This document shows, piece by piece, positions 1-7,878 of a DNA stretch of 8,063 bases. The stretch lies in contig SSTB01000071.1 in the NCBI GenBank assembly GCA_009469665.1, forward strand, positions 1 to 8,063. Direction: 5' to 3'. Positions within the stretch are counted from its first letter, which is position 1. Every line of letters begins with the position of its first letter. Source of the stretch: Azonexaceae bacterium (GTDB taxonomy: Bacteria > Pseudomonadota > Gammaproteobacteria > Burkholderiales > Rhodocyclaceae). The translations under genes and the position numbers were made by a program. The notes beneath the pieces are model-generated. The model saw only the letters and a list, made by a program, of their open reading frames with translations, made no database searches and had not been told where the DNA came from.

Positions 1-8
1 GCCCTAAA

Positions 9-3000
9 TCAGTAACGTTCCAGATCGATGTCGATAGCCAGCGACCGGATTTCCTTGACCAGCACGTTGAAGGATTCCGGCATGCCGGCATCGATGCGGT
101 GCTCGCCCTTGACGATGTTTTCATAGACCTTGGTCCGGCCATTGACGTCGTCCGACTTGACCGTGAGCATTTCCTGCAACACGTAGGACGCGCCGTAGGC
201 TTCGAGGGCCCACACTTCCATTTCGCCGAAACGCTGGCCGCCGAACTGGGCCTTGCCGCCCAGGGGCTGCTGGGTGACCAGGGAGTAGGGGCCGGTCGAA
301 CGGGCGTGCATCTTGTCGTCGACCAGGTGGTGCAGCTTGAGGAAGTGCATGTAGCCGACCGTCACCTGGCGCTCGAAGGCTTCGCCGGTGCGGCCGTCGA
401 ACAGGGTCATCTGGCCCGACGACGGCATGCCCGCCAAAGCCAGCATGGCCTTGATTTCCTCTTCCTTGGCGCCGTCGAAAACCGGCGTCGCGAAGGGCAC
501 GCCGTTCTGCAGATTGCCCGCCATCTCCATCACTTCGACATCGTTCAGCTCGTCGAGGTTCTCCGGCTTGCCGTTGGAGTTGTAAACCTGGTCGAGGAAA
601 CCGCGCACTTCCTTGACGTTGGCCTGGGCGCGCAGCATGGCGCCGATCTTGTGGCCGAGGCCCTTGGCGGCGAGGCCGAGGTGGACTTCGAGAATCTGGC
701 CGACGTTCATCCGCGAGGGCACGCCCAAGGGGTTAAGTACGATGTCGACGGGGCGGCCGTCTTCCATGTAGGGCATGTCTTCCACCGGCAGGATGCGGGA
801 AACCACACCCTTGTTGCCGTGGCGGCCGGCCATCTTGTCGCCGGGCTGGAGGCGGCGCTTGACCGCGACATAGACCTTGACCATCTTCTGCACGCCCGGG
901 GGCAGTTCGTCGCCCTGTGTGAGCTTCTTGCGCTTGCCTTCGAAGGCCACGTCGAAGTCCTTGCGGGCCTGTTCGAGGCCTTCCTTGACCTGTTCGAGCT
1001 GCTGGGCGATTTCCTCGTCGGCGACGCGGATATCGAACCAGTGATGCGGATCCATGCCGTCCAGGTAGTCCTTGGTGATGTCGCTGCCTTTAGCGAGCTT
1101 CTTCGGACCGCCATTGGCCTTCTTGCCGACGATCAGACGCTCGACCCGGGCGAAGGCGTCGCGCTCGACGATGCGCATCTGGTCGGCGAGGTCGAGTTTG
1201 TAGTGACGCAGGTGCTCGTCGATGATCGACTGGGCACGCTTGTCACGCTCAATGCCCTCACGGGTGAACACCTGGACGTCGATGACCGTACCGGCGATGC
1301 CCGAGGGCACGCGCAGCGAGGTGTCCTTCACGTCGGAGGCCTTCTCGCCGAAGATGGCGCGCAGGAGCTTCTCTTCCGGCGTCAGCTGGGTTTCGCCCTT
1401 GGGCGTCACCTTGCCGACCAGGACGTCGCCGGCTTCGACCTCGGCGCCGATGTACACGATGCCGGAGTCGTCCAGGCGGGAAAGTTGCGCTTCGCCGAGG
1501 GAGGCGATGTCGCGGGTGATTTCCTCGGGACCGAGCTTGGTGTCACGGGCGACGACCGTCAGTTCCTCGATGTGGATCGACGTGTAGCGGTCTTCGGCAA
1601 CGACCCGTTCGGAGATCAGGATGGAGTCTTCGAAGTTGTAGCCGTTCCAGGGCATGAAGGCGATCAGCATGTTCTGGCCGAGAGCCAGTTCGCCCTTGTC
1701 GGTGGACGCGCCGTCGGCCACCACATCCCCCTTGGCGATGTGATCGCCGACCCGCACCATGGGCCGCTGGTTGATGTTGGTGTTCTGGTTGGAACGGGTG
1801 TACTTGACGAGGTTGTAGATGTCGACACCGACTTCGCCGGCCACCGTCTCGTTGTCGTTGACGCGGACCACGACGCGGCCGGCATCGACGTAATCGACCA
1901 CGCCGCCGCGCAGAGCGACGACGGCGGTACCGGAGTCGACGGCGACGGTGCGCTCGATGCCGGTGCCCACCAGCGGTTTCTCAGGACGCAGGCAGGGCAC
2001 GGCCTGGCGCTGCATGTTGGCGCCCATCAGGGCCCGGTTGGCGTCGTCGTGCTCAAGGAAGGGAATGAGCGAAGCAGCGACGGAAACGATCTGTCCCGGG
2101 GCCACGTCCATGTACTGGACGCGGGACGGCTCGGCCAGGATGGTTTCGCCCTTTTCGCGGCAGGTCACCAGTTCGTCGGTGAGCTTGCCGTCGCTGTCGT
2201 CGAGGGAGGCGTTGGCCTGGGCGACCACGTAATTGCCTTCTTCGATGGCCGAGAGGTATTCGATATCGTTGGTGACCTTGCCGTCATTGACCTTGCGGTA
2301 GGCGGTCTCGATGAAACCGTAGCTGTTCACCTGGGCGAACAGGGCCAGCGAGTTGATGAGGCCGATGTTCGGCCCTTCCGGCGTTTCGATCGGGCAGACG
2401 CGGCCGTAGTGGGTCGGGTGCACGTCGCGCACCTCGAAACCGGCGCGTTCCCGCGTCAGGCCGCCCGGGCCAAGGGCCGAGACACGCCGCTTGTGGGTGA
2501 TTTCCGACAGCGGGTTGGTCTGGTCCATGAACTGGGAAAGCTGGCTGGAACCGAAAAATTCCTTGATGGCGGCGCTGATCGGCTTGGCGTTAATCAAGTC
2601 GTGCGGCATCAGGTTGTCGGATTCGGCCTGGGACAGGCGCTCCTTGACAGCCCGCTCGACGCGCACCAGGCCGGCGCGGAACTGGTTCTCGGCCAGTTCG
2701 CCGACGGAACGGACGCGGCGGTTGCCGAGGTGGTCGATGTCGTCGATGTCGCCGCGGCCGTTGCGCAACTCGACGAGAATCTTGATGACCTCGACGATGT
2801 CGCGGGGCGACAGGGTCAGCTGTTCGCGCACTTCGGCGTTGGCGCCCAGGGGCTTCAACTTGGCGGCCAGGGCCTCGGCGGCGGCGGCCGTGGTGTTTTC
2901 CAGGATGGCGCGGGCGCCGTAGGGCAATTCGGCGACCAGGCCCTGGATGACCTCGAGGCCCAGACCACTGCCTTCGGCCAGGTTCTTCAGGGCAGCCTCG

Positions 3001-4295
3001 GCCTTGGACGCCAGGCTGCGGATCATGACCTTATGTTCGACGACGTCGGCCCGGCCGAGGCGGCGGTTGAACTTCATGCGACCGACGCCCGAGAGGTCGT
3101 AGCGCTCGTCGGAATAGAACAGGCCGTGGAAGAGAATCTCGACGGCTTCCTCGGTAGGCGGCTCGCCGGGGCGCATCATGCGGTAGATGGCGACGCGGGC
3201 AGCCTGGCGGGAGGCGGTTTCGTCGGCGCGCAGGGTGTTGGAGATGAAAGCCCCGCGGTCGAGATCGTTGGTGTACAGGGTCTCGACGGTGGTGATGCCG
3301 GCTTCGCGCAGCTTGGCCAGAAGCGTTTCGGTGATTTCGTCGTTGGCGTTGGCCACCACTTCACCGGTGCCTTTGTCGACGACGTTCTTGGCCAGGACGC
3401 GGCCGACGATGAAGTCTTCCGGGACGACGATCTGCTTCAACCCGGCGGCGGCGATGTCGCGGACGTGTTTGGCCGTGATCCGCTTGTCCTTGGCGACGAT
3501 GACCTTGCCGTCGGGGGCGACAAATTCGAAGCGGGCCACTTCGCCGCGCAGGCGCTCGGGCACCAGGGCGAACTCGACCTTGTCCTTGGTCAGGCCGAAG
3601 GTATCGAAGTCAAAGAATTCGGCGAGGATTTCCTCATGGGACATGCCGATGGCCTTCAACAGCGTGGTGACCGGCATCTTGCGGCGGCGGTCGACGCGGA
3701 AGAAGAGGGTGTCCTTGGGGTCGAATTCGAAATCGAGCCAGGAACCACGGTAAGGAATGACCCGGGCCGAGAAGAGAAGCTTGCCCGAACTGTGGGTCTT
3801 GCCCCGGTCGTGTTCGAAGAAGACGCCAGGGGAGCGGTGGAGCTGGGAAACGATGACCCGCTCGGTGCCGTTGATGACGAAGGAGCCGTTGGTGGTCATG
3901 AGCGGAATTTCGCCCATATAGACCTCCTGCTCCTTGACCTCCTTGACGGTGTCGGGAACCTCGCGGTCCATAATCACCAGGCGCACCTTGGCGCGCAACG
4001 AGGACGCGAAGGTCAGGCCGCGCTGCTGGCATTCCTTGACGTCGAAGGCCGGCTCGCCGAGCGCATAGCTCACGAATTCCAGGCGGGCGTTGCCCGAATG
4101 GGAGACGATCGGGAAGATCGACGTGAACGCCGCCTGGAGGCCCTCGTTCTTGCGCTTCTCGGCCGGAATCTCGGCCTGCAGGAAGGCGGTGAAGGACTCG
4201 AGCTGCGTCGCAAGCAGGAAGGGCACCTCAAGCACGTTGGCGCGCTTGGCGAAGCTCTTGCGGATGCGTTTCTTCTCGGTGTAGGAGTAAGTCAT
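9..4295 (-). CDS. rpoB: DNA-directed RNA polymerase beta subunit
   Basis: RpoB forms one jaw of the core RNA polymerase and contributes to the active site and the rifampicin pocket. The predicted protein is 1428 residues, against 1342 in E. coli. The rifampicin region is clear at about residues 582-620; D591, H601 and S606 correspond to E. coli D516, H526 and S531 and are all wild type, so the sequence predicts rifampicin sensitivity. The [12 protein letters not shown] motif at about 1152-1163 carries the two lysines that contact the nucleotide and RNA near the active site. Both inserts typical of proteobacteria are present (about 229-347 and just before the GDK motif). An extra insertion lies at about 421-492 and is listed separately. 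I chose the ATG at 4295 because GGAG lies five bases upstream and the protein then begins [15 protein letters not shown] as in the family; an in-frame ATG 19 codons upstream lacks support. The stop is TGA, eight bases from the window edge, where rpoC should follow. Confidence 0.99.
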   Translation of the reverse strand: MTYSYTEKKRIRKSFAKRANVLEVPFLLATQLESFTAFLQAEIPAEKRKNEGLQAAFTSIFPIVSHSGNARLEFVSYALGEPAFDVKECQQRGLTFASSLRAKVRLVIMDREVPDTVKEVKEQEVYMGEIPLMTTNGSFVINGTERVIVSQLHRSPGVFFEHDRGKTHSSGKLLFSARVIPYRGSWLDFEFDPKDTLFFRVDRRRKMPVTTLLKAIGMSHEEILAEFFDFDTFGLTKDKVEFALVPERLRGEVARFEFVAPDGKVIVAKDKRITAKHVRDIAAAGLKQIVVPEDFIVGRVLAKNVVDKGTGEVVANANDEITETLLAKLREAGITTVETLYTNDLDRGAFISNTLRADETASRQAARVAIYRMMRPGEPPTEEAVEILFHGLFYSDERYDLSGVGRMKFNRRLGRADVVEHKVMIRSLASKAEAALKNLAEGSGLGLEVIQGLVAELPYGARAILENTTAAAAEALAAKLKPLGANAEVREQLTLSPRDIVEVIKILVELRNGRGDIDDIDHLGNRRVRSVGELAENQFRAGLVRVERAVKERLSQAESDNLMPHDLINAKPISAAIKEFFGSSQLSQFMDQTNPLSEITHKRRVSALGPGGLTRERAGFEVRDVHPTHYGRVCPIETPEGPNIGLINSLALFAQVNSYGFIETAYRKVNDGKVTNDIEYLSAIEEGNYVVAQANASLDDSDGKLTDELVTCREKGETILAEPSRVQYMDVAPGQIVSVAASLIPFLEHDDANRALMGANMQRQAVPCLRPEKPLVGTGIERTVAVDSGTAVVALRGGVVDYVDAGRVVVRVNDNETVAGEVGVDIYNLVKYTRSNQNTNINQRPMVRVGDHIAKGDVVADGASTDKGELALGQNMLIAFMPWNGYNFEDSILISERVVAEDRYTSIHIEELTVVARDTKLGPEEITRDIASLGEAQLSRLDDSGIVYIGAEVEAGDVLVGKVTPKGETQLTPEEKLLRAIFGEKASDVKDTSLRVPSGIAGTVIDVQVFTREGIERDKRAQSIIDEHLRHYKLDLADQMRIVERDAFARVERLIVGKKANGGPKKLAKGSDITKDYLDGMDPHHWFDIRVADEEIAQQLEQVKEGLEQARKDFDVAFEGKRKKLTQGDELPPGVQKMVKVYVAVKRRLQPGDKMAGRHGNKGVVSRILPVEDMPYMEDGRPVDIVLNPLGVPSRMNVGQILEVHLGLAAKGLGHKIGAMLRAQANVKEVRGFLDQVYNSNGKPENLDELNDVEVMEMAGNLQNGVPFATPVFDGAKEEEIKAMLALAGMPSSGQMTLFDGRTGEAFERQVTVGYMHFLKLHHLVDDKMHARSTGPYSLVTQQPLGGKAQFGGQRFGEMEVWALEAYGASYVLQEMLTVKSDDVNGRTKVYENIVKGEHRIDAGMPESFNVLVKEIRSLAIDIDLERY
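2820..3035 (-). other. Insertion in RpoB resembling the L7/L12 C-terminal domain
   Basis: This codes for residues 421-492 of RpoB. Compared with E. coli beta as I remember it, the spacing from MKFN to the FMDQ of the rifampicin region is 71 residues longer here (407 to 590, against 403 to 515). The extra stretch can be laid against residues 57-123 of the L12 protein from this same window. Shared positions include GLGL (444-447), LV (453-454), P458, AEAL (473-476), L480 and GA (484-485), with a three-residue gap before AEAL. That is about 17 identities in 67 positions, and the order strand, helix, helix, strand, helix, strand is plausible. The lysine equivalent to E. coli L12 K70 is kept (K437), but the equivalents of R73 and K84 are A440 and Q451, so binding of translation factors in the L12 manner is doubtful. 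The resemblance is seen by eye; common descent and function are inference. Confidence 0.6.
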
Positions 4296-4341
4296 GGTAA
4301 CTCCGGGATCATGAAAGCGGGTGATGGACCCAACAGAAGTG

Positions 4342-4403
4342 GGCAAACGCAAACAAGCTCCCCTCCCCGTTCGGGGCGGTGGAAAGCGTCGTTTGCGTTT
4401 GCC
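4342..4403 (-). repeat. 13-bp inverted repeat in the rplL-rpoB spacer, possible RNase III site
   Basis: The arms at 4342-4354 and 4391-4403 are perfect complements over 13 bp (GGCAAACGCAAAC and its partner). Between them, 4365-4368 pairs with 4373-4376 to form a small inner CCCC/GGGG hairpin. No U-run follows in the mRNA, so it is not a standard terminator. In E. coli the rplL-rpoB spacer carries an RNase III cleavage site; a long stem with an inner loop at the same place suggests the same job, which is inference. Confidence 0.6.
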
Positions 4404-4461
4404 AACTGGCGGTGTTCAAAGCGGATATTCTTGGCGGCGCGAGACCTGTTTCAGAAAGTAC

Positions 4462-4489
4462 AAAAGGGCTGGCGGAAAACCGCCAGCCC
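4462..4489 (-). terminator. rplL-rpoB attenuator (intrinsic terminator-like hairpin)
   Basis: A perfect 10-bp stem (4480-4489 with 4466-4475, GGGCTGGCGG and its complement) closes a four-base UUUU loop. In the mRNA it is followed by UUUU and then G. It starts 15 bases after the rplL stop codon. The strong GC stem and short U-run fit a partly efficient terminator. E. coli has an attenuator at this point that lowers rpoBC transcription relative to the ribosomal protein genes, and this hairpin is placed to do the same. Confidence 0.8.
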
Positions 4490-4504
4490 ATCGAACCCTG
4501 TCGC

Positions 4505-4876
4505 TTACTTGAGTTCGACCTTGGCGCCGGCGTCTTCCAGCTGCTTCTTGAGGGCTTCGGCGTCGGCCTTGGGAATGCCTTCCTTGACCGGCTTCGGAGC
4601 ACCATCCACCAGATCCTTGGCTTCCTTGAGGCCAAGGCCGGTGGCGGCACGCACCACCTTGATGACTTCGACCTTCTTGTCGCCGGCGGCGGTCAGAACG
4701 ACGGTGAAGTCGGTCTTTTCTTCGACGGCGGCGGCCGGAGCGGCGGCACCGCCACCGACGGCGAGGGAGGCGGCGGAAACGCCGAACTTCTCTTCGAACG
4801 CCTTGACCAGGTCGTTCAGTTCCATGACCGTCATGGCGCCGACGGCTTCGAGGATATCTTCTTTGCTGATAGCCAT
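4505..4876 (-). CDS. rplL: 50S ribosomal protein L7/L12
   Basis: L7/L12 forms the flexible stalk of the large ribosomal subunit and recruits translation GTPases such as EF-Tu and EF-G. The 123-residue protein has the full family layout: an N-terminal dimerisation and L10-binding domain (about 1-35), an alanine- and glycine-rich hinge (about 36-53), and a C-terminal domain (about 55-123). The factor-binding residues are all present, including V69, I72, K73, R76 and K87, matching E. coli V66, I69, K70, R73 and K84. The [11 protein letters not shown] signature is at 80-90. The ATG has AGGAG nine bases upstream. It lies 38 nt downstream of rplJ, in the same operon, as expected because L10 and L12 form one complex. 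The gene is followed by an attenuator before rpoB. Confidence 0.99.
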   Translation of the reverse strand: MAISKEDILEAVGAMTVMELNDLVKAFEEKFGVSAASLAVGGGAAAPAAAVEEKTDFTVVLTAAGDKKVEVIKVVRAATGLGLKEAKDLVDGAPKPVKEGIPKADAEALKKQLEDAGAKVELK

Positions 4877-4914
4877 TTCAAATAACTCCTAATACAGATC
4901 GTGAGCGGTAGGGA

Positions 4915-5412
4915 TCAAGCGGCGGCTTCTTCGCGCTGCTTGGCCAATGCGGCGAGGCAGCCGGCAAAGCCGGACACCGGAGCCTGCATGACGCCCAACA
5001 GCTTGGCGAGCAGTTCGTCGCGGCTGGGGATGGAGGCGAGCGCCTTCACTCCGGCCGAATCGAGCACCTTGCCGGCGTAGGAGCCGGCCTTGAGTACCAG
5101 TTTGTCGTTGGTCTTGGCGAAGTCGTTCAAGACCTTCGCCGCGGCGACCGGGTCGGCGGAAACGCTGTAAATCAGCTGACCCACCATATGCTCGGCCAGG
5201 CCGGCAAATTGGGTATCAGCCACAGCGCGCCGCACCAGGGTGTTTTTCAGCACACGCAGGTAAACGCCAGACTCGCGGGCCTTCCGGCGCAGCACGGTGA
5301 GATCACCCACCTCGATGCCGCGATATTCAGCCACAGCGACGGTCTGAGCGTTGGCCAGTTGCGCCGACACCTCAGCCACGACAGCTTTTTTGTCGTTCAG
5401 ATTGAGACCCAC
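4915..5412 (-). CDS. rplJ: 50S ribosomal protein L10
   Basis: L10 anchors L12 dimers to the base of the ribosomal stalk and, as the L10-L12 complex, represses its own mRNA. The protein is 165 residues, the usual size. The N-terminal rRNA-binding domain contains the family pattern [20 protein letters not shown] (about 27-46) and [10 protein letters not shown] (54-63). The C-terminal helix that carries the L12 dimers covers about 133-165 and ends in QREEAAA. The start codon is GTG at 5412, with a very strong AAAGGAGG ribosome binding site eight bases upstream; no in-frame ATG gives a better N-terminus. The upstream leader contains the structured L10 binding region. The stop is TGA. Confidence 0.98.
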   Translation of the reverse strand: MGLNLNDKKAVVAEVSAQLANAQTVAVAEYRGIEVGDLTVLRRKARESGVYLRVLKNTLVRRAVADTQFAGLAEHMVGQLIYSVSADPVAAAKVLNDFAKTNDKLVLKAGSYAGKVLDSAGVKALASIPSRDELLAKLLGVMQAPVSGFAGCLAALAKQREEAAA

Positions 5413-5440
5413 AGGTCTTTCCTCCTTTCAAGTCCAAACA

Positions 5441-5459
5441 CGACGGGAAAATCCCGCCG
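5441..5459 (-). promoter_or_regulatory. Stem-loop just upstream of the rplJ ribosome binding site
   Basis: In the mRNA, 5452-5459 pairs with 5441-5448 around a three-base UUU loop. The eight pairs include one G-U. The stem ends 13 bases before the AAAGGAGG ribosome binding site (5420-5427). There is no U-run to make it a terminator. Its place between the L10 leader and the start suggests it helps present or hide the start region, which is inference. Confidence 0.4.
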
Positions 5460-5527
5460 CACCCACGGCGACCTGAACCAGAAGCGCACCAGCCGTTGCC
5501 GGCCGGAATGAATCCTGTTCTGGGTAC

Positions 5528-5588
5528 ACCGTCTGCGCAGGCCGCTTTCACCATTAAGCTCCGACGGAAATCGGAGCACCTGCGGTCT
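5528..5588 (-). promoter_or_regulatory. Ribosomal protein L10 mRNA leader
   Basis: The mRNA segments 5579-5584 (CGCAGG) and 5536-5541 (CCTGCG) form a 6-bp stem. It is extended by further pairing across a CAGAC-type bulge, which suits a kink-turn. Inside it sits a perfect 7-bp hairpin, 5571-5577 with 5558-5564, with a six-base loop, followed by CTTAATGG. The conserved pieces AGACCGCAGG, CTTAAT and CCTGCGCAGACGGTG match the rplJ leader of E. coli as I remember it. L10-L12 binds this element to repress translation of rplJ and rplL. Confidence 0.8.
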
Positions 5589-5597
5589 TTGACGATC

Positions 5598-5627
5598 CGT
5601 CGCCCGACGCCGAAGCGCCGGGCGACG
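5598..5627 (-). other. UUCG-capped 13-bp stem after rplA
   Basis: Starting 11 bases after the rplA stop codon, 5615-5627 pairs with 5598-5610 over 13 bp (one G-U) and closes a UUCG tetraloop in the mRNA. This would be very stable. No U-run follows, so it is not a classic intrinsic terminator. It may protect the 3' end of a processed rplKA mRNA, slow the polymerase, or insulate the L10 leader that begins 10 bases later. Confidence 0.6.
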
Positions 5628-5638
5628 TCCCAAAGTTC

Positions 5639-6337
5639 TTACTGTGCCAGCAATGAAGCCTGGTCGATGCGAACGCCGGGGCCCATGGTGGACGACACGG
5701 CGATCTTCTTGAGGTACTGCCCCTTGGACGAAGCCGGCTTGGCCTTGTTGAGCGCCTCGACCAGGGCCTTGAGGTTGGTTTCCAGGTTCTCGACGGAGAA
5801 CGAGGCGCGCCCGAGGGTGGCGTGCACGATGCCGGCCTTGTCGGTGCGATACTGGACCTGGCCGGCCTTGGCGTTCTTGACGGCGGTCGCGACGTCCATG
5901 GTCACCGTACCCACCTTGGGGTTCGGCATCAGGCCGCGGGGGCCGAGAATCTGGCCGAGCTGGCCGACGATCTTCATGGCGTCCGGGGTGGCGATGACTA
6001 CGTCGAAGTTGAGATTCCCGGCCTTGACTTCGGCTGCCAGATCGTCGAAACCGACGATGTCGGCGCCGGCGGCCTTGGCGGCTTCGGCCTTGTCGCCCTG
6101 GGCGAAGACAGCAACGCGAACCGACTTGCCAGTACCGGCCGGAAGAACGACGGAACCGCGCACCACCTGGTCGGATTTGCGGGCATCGACGCCGAGGTTG
6201 ATGGCCACGTCGATCGATTCGTCGAACTTGGCGACGGCGGTTTCCTTGGCCAGGTTGAGCGCTTCCTGGACGGGGTAGAGCTTCTGGGGCACGACCTTGC
6301 CCTGCATCGCCTTTTGACGCTTGGTAAGCTTAGCCAT
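5639..6337 (-). CDS. rplA: 50S ribosomal protein L1
   Basis: L1 builds the mobile L1 stalk next to the ribosomal E site and also binds the mRNA of its own operon to repress it. The protein is 232 residues, close to the family norm. The L1 signature [17 protein letters not shown] is at about 129-145, and the N-terminal [10 protein letters not shown] is typical. Its ATG lies two bases after the rplK stop (TAATCATG), and its GGAGGG ribosome binding site sits inside the last codons of rplK, nine bases upstream. That arrangement points to coupled translation of the two proteins. The stop is TAA, followed by a stable UUCG-capped stem. Confidence 0.99.
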   Translation of the reverse strand: MAKLTKRQKAMQGKVVPQKLYPVQEALNLAKETAVAKFDESIDVAINLGVDARKSDQVVRGSVVLPAGTGKSVRVAVFAQGDKAEAAKAAGADIVGFDDLAAEVKAGNLNFDVVIATPDAMKIVGQLGQILGPRGLMPNPKVGTVTMDVATAVKNAKAGQVQYRTDKAGIVHATLGRASFSVENLETNLKALVEALNKAKPASSKGQYLKKIAVSSTMGPGVRIDQASLLAQ

Positions 6338-6339
6338 GA

Positions 6340-6771
6340 TTACAGACCCTCCACCGTGATGCCCATCGAACGGGCGGAGCCGGCGATGGTACGAACCGCC
6401 GCTTCAAGATCGGCAGCCGTCAAGTCGGGGGACTTGGTCTTGGCGATCTCTTCGGCCTGGGCGCGGGTGATCTTGCCGACCTTGTCGGTATGCGGCTTGG
6501 GCGAACCCTTCTGGATGCCGGCAGCCTTCTTGATAAGGATGGTGGCCGGCGGCGTCTTCATCACGAAGGTGAAGGACTTGTCGGCGAAGGCGGTGATGAC
6601 GACCGGAATGGGCAGACCCGGCTCCATGCCCTGGGTCTGGGCATTGAAGGCCTTGCAGAATTCCATGATGTTGAGGCCGCGCTGACCGAGCGCGGGACCG
6701 ATCGGAGGCGACGGGTTCGCCTTGCCGGCCGGCACTTGCAGCTTGATGTAGCCAACAATTTTCTTGGCCAT
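6340..6771 (-). CDS. rplK: 50S ribosomal protein L11
   Basis: L11 binds the GTPase-associated region of 23S rRNA at the base of the stalk; in many bacteria it is needed for RelA activation and is the site of thiostrepton action. At 143 residues it is full length. The N-terminal domain has the proline-rich switch [19 protein letters not shown] (about 14-32), including the prolines that rock during factor binding. The C-terminal rRNA-binding domain covers about 72-143 and ends in [11 protein letters not shown]. The ATG has AGGAG five bases upstream. It leads the rplK-rplA pair, 112 nt after nusG. In E. coli a promoter and an L1 repressor site lie in this upstream gap; I could not pin down either here. 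Confidence 0.99.
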   Translation of the reverse strand: MAKKIVGYIKLQVPAGKANPSPPIGPALGQRGLNIMEFCKAFNAQTQGMEPGLPIPVVITAFADKSFTFVMKTPPATILIKKAAGIQKGSPKPHTDKVGKITRAQAEEIAKTKSPDLTAADLEAAVRTIAGSARSMGITVEGL

Positions 6772-6844
6772 AATTGCTCCTAGATGGTGAGTGGTAACGC
6801 GCTTTCGGCGATTCTTGCGAACTCCGCCTACTGACGCTCCTCTT

Positions 6845-6866
6845 GCCGGAATTCAGGGCTTCCGGC
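6845..6866 (-). other. Hairpin in the nusG-rplK spacer
   Basis: A perfect 7-bp stem (6860-6866 with 6845-6851) closes an eight-base loop, 17 bases after the nusG stop codon. AAGAGGAG follows it in the mRNA, with no U-run, so it is not a standard terminator. It may mark the 3' end of a secE-nusG mRNA after processing or be part of the rplK leader. The role is unknown. Confidence 0.4.
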
Positions 6867-6883
6867 TCGGCCCTTGCTGCCGC

Positions 6884-7417
6884 TCAGGCCTTTTCGACCT
6901 GGGCGAATTCCAATTCCACCGGCGTGGCACGGCCAAAAATGGTGACCGAGACGCGCAGGCGGTTCTTTTCGTAATTGACGTCCTCGACCGAACCGTGGAA
7001 GTCGGTGAAGGGGCCGTCCTTGACGCGCACCACCTCGCCCACCTCGAACAGCACCTTGGGACGGGGTTTTTCCACCCCCTCCTGCATCTGCTGCATGATC
7101 TTCTCGACTTCCTTTTCGGAAATCGGCGTCGGCTTGGTGGCGGTGCCGCCGACGAAACCGGTCACCTTCGGCGTGTTCTTCACCAGGTGCCAGGTGTCGT
7201 CGTTCATTTCCATCTCGACCAGCACGTAGCCGGGGAAGAACTTGCGCTCGGAAATCGCCTTCTGGCCGCCGCGCATTTCGACGACCTCTTCCACCGGCAC
7301 GAGGATGCGGCCGAACATTTCCTGCATACCCTGGCGGTTGATGCGTTCCTGAATGGCGCGCATGACGCTTTTCTCGAAGCCGGAATAGGCATGGACGACG
7401 TACCAGCGCTTGCTCAT
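6884..7417 (-). CDS. nusG: Transcription termination/antitermination factor NusG
   Basis: NusG rides on RNA polymerase, reduces backtracking pauses, assists Rho, and links the polymerase to the leading ribosome through S10. The protein is 177 residues, close to the E. coli length of 181. The NGN domain (about 3-115) begins with [13 protein letters not shown], and its polymerase-facing segment [11 protein letters not shown] is at 59-69. The C-terminal KOW domain (about 124-177) has [21 protein letters not shown]161 in the [10 protein letters not shown] stretch corresponds to E. coli F165, which contacts S10 and Rho. The ATG at 7417 overlaps the secE stop by four bases (ATGA), with GGAAGA a few bases upstream, so translation is probably coupled to secE. 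A longer in-frame extension through secE and the tRNA is not credible. The stop is TGA. Confidence 0.99.
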   Translation of the reverse strand: MSKRWYVVHAYSGFEKSVMRAIQERINRQGMQEMFGRILVPVEEVVEMRGGQKAISERKFFPGYVLVEMEMNDDTWHLVKNTPKVTGFVGGTATKPTPISEKEVEKIMQQMQEGVEKPRPKVLFEVGEVVRVKDGPFTDFHGSVEDVNYEKNRLRVSVTIFGRATPVELEFAQVEKA

Positions 7418-7767
7418 GATTTCTTCCAGCCCAGGATGAGGTCGTAGAGAGCCCACTCGAGGGTCTTGTCGGTAAAGTAGAGAACCAGGGCCATGACGAT
7501 CACAAAGGCGAACACCGCGCCGGTGGTCTGCATGGTTTCCTTGCGGGTCGGCCAGACCACTTTCTTGGTTTCGACGCCGGCCTCGTTGGCGAAAACGAAG
7601 AAGCGCTGCCCCGGCTCGGTCTTCCAAGCCACGGCAGCCGCCAGCCCCACCCCGGCGAGGACCGCCAGGACGCGTAAAATCATCGCCTGCTCGGAGAGCA
7701 GGTAGAAACCAGCCACGCCGGCCGCCAGCAACAGCAGCGCCAGCGCGAACTTGATCTTGTCGGCCAT
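7414..7767 (-). CDS. secE: Preprotein translocase subunit SecE
   Basis: SecE clamps SecY in the inner membrane and is essential for the Sec protein-export channel. The 117-residue protein has three predicted membrane segments, as in E. coli: about 6-23, 29-48 and 82-105. Between the second and third lies the conserved amphipathic and cytoplasmic hinge with [14 protein letters not shown] (about 65-78), the family signature. I chose the ATG at 7767, giving MADKIKFAL; upstream in-frame codons would run through tRNA-Trp. No good Shine-Dalgarno sequence precedes this ATG. It lies 22 nt after the tRNA and overlaps nusG by four bases. Confidence 0.98.
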   Translation of the reverse strand: MADKIKFALALLLLAAGVAGFYLLSEQAMILRVLAVLAGVGLAAAVAWKTEPGQRFFVFANEAGVETKKVVWPTRKETMQTTGAVFAFVIVMALVLYFTDKTLEWALYDLILGWKKS

Positions 7768-7789
7768 TACGTTCGCGTTCTTTATAGAG

Positions 7790-7865
7790 TGGCAGGGGCA
7801 GAGGGAATCGAACCCCCAACCTTCGGTTTTGGAGACCGACGCTCTGCCAATTGAGCTATACCCCT
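7790..7865 (-). tRNA. tRNA-Trp (anticodon CCA)
   Basis: The minus strand folds into a full cloverleaf of 73 bases plus an encoded CCA tail (76 in all). The acceptor stem AGGGGTA pairs with TGCCCCT (one G-U). The D stem is GCTC/GAGC, and the anticodon stem TCGGT/ACCGA holds the loop CTCCAAA with anticodon CCA. The T stem GGGGG/CCCTC holds the loop TTCGATT, and the discriminator base is G. It lies between tuf and secE and is probably co-transcribed with one or both, which would need cleavage at both ends. Confidence 0.98.
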
Positions 7866-7878
7866 GCAGCAGAGACAC

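Noticed and set aside
4296..4352. A 19-codon N-terminal extension of rpoB from an upstream ATG
   Set aside because: The extension has no ribosome binding site, overlaps the inverted repeat, and is absent from the RpoB family; the ATG at 4295 has a good GGAG.
99..4892. A 1597-codon open frame on the plus strand, opposite rpoB and rplL
   Set aside because: It is antisense to two clear genes, its translation is rich in D, H, G and V as expected from mirrored codon bias in GC-rich DNA, and it matches no protein I know.
5822..6685. A 287-codon plus-strand open frame opposite rplA and rplK
   Set aside because: It is antisense to two certain ribosomal protein genes, without a ribosome binding site or a recognisable product.
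6772..6883. An L1 binding site and a promoter before rplK
   Set aside because: Both are expected from E. coli, but I could not find a convincing L1 motif or a -35/-10 pair by eye.
7780..7790. TATAAA between tRNA-Trp and secE as a promoter -10 element
   Set aside because: No -35-like hexamer lies 16-18 bases upstream (the sequence there is the tRNA T arm), so the match is probably chance.
7418..7819. A long in-frame extension of nusG upstream through secE and part of the tRNA
   Set aside because: It is out of frame with the clear secE gene and crosses into tRNA-Trp; the family start [13 protein letters not shown] is at 7417.
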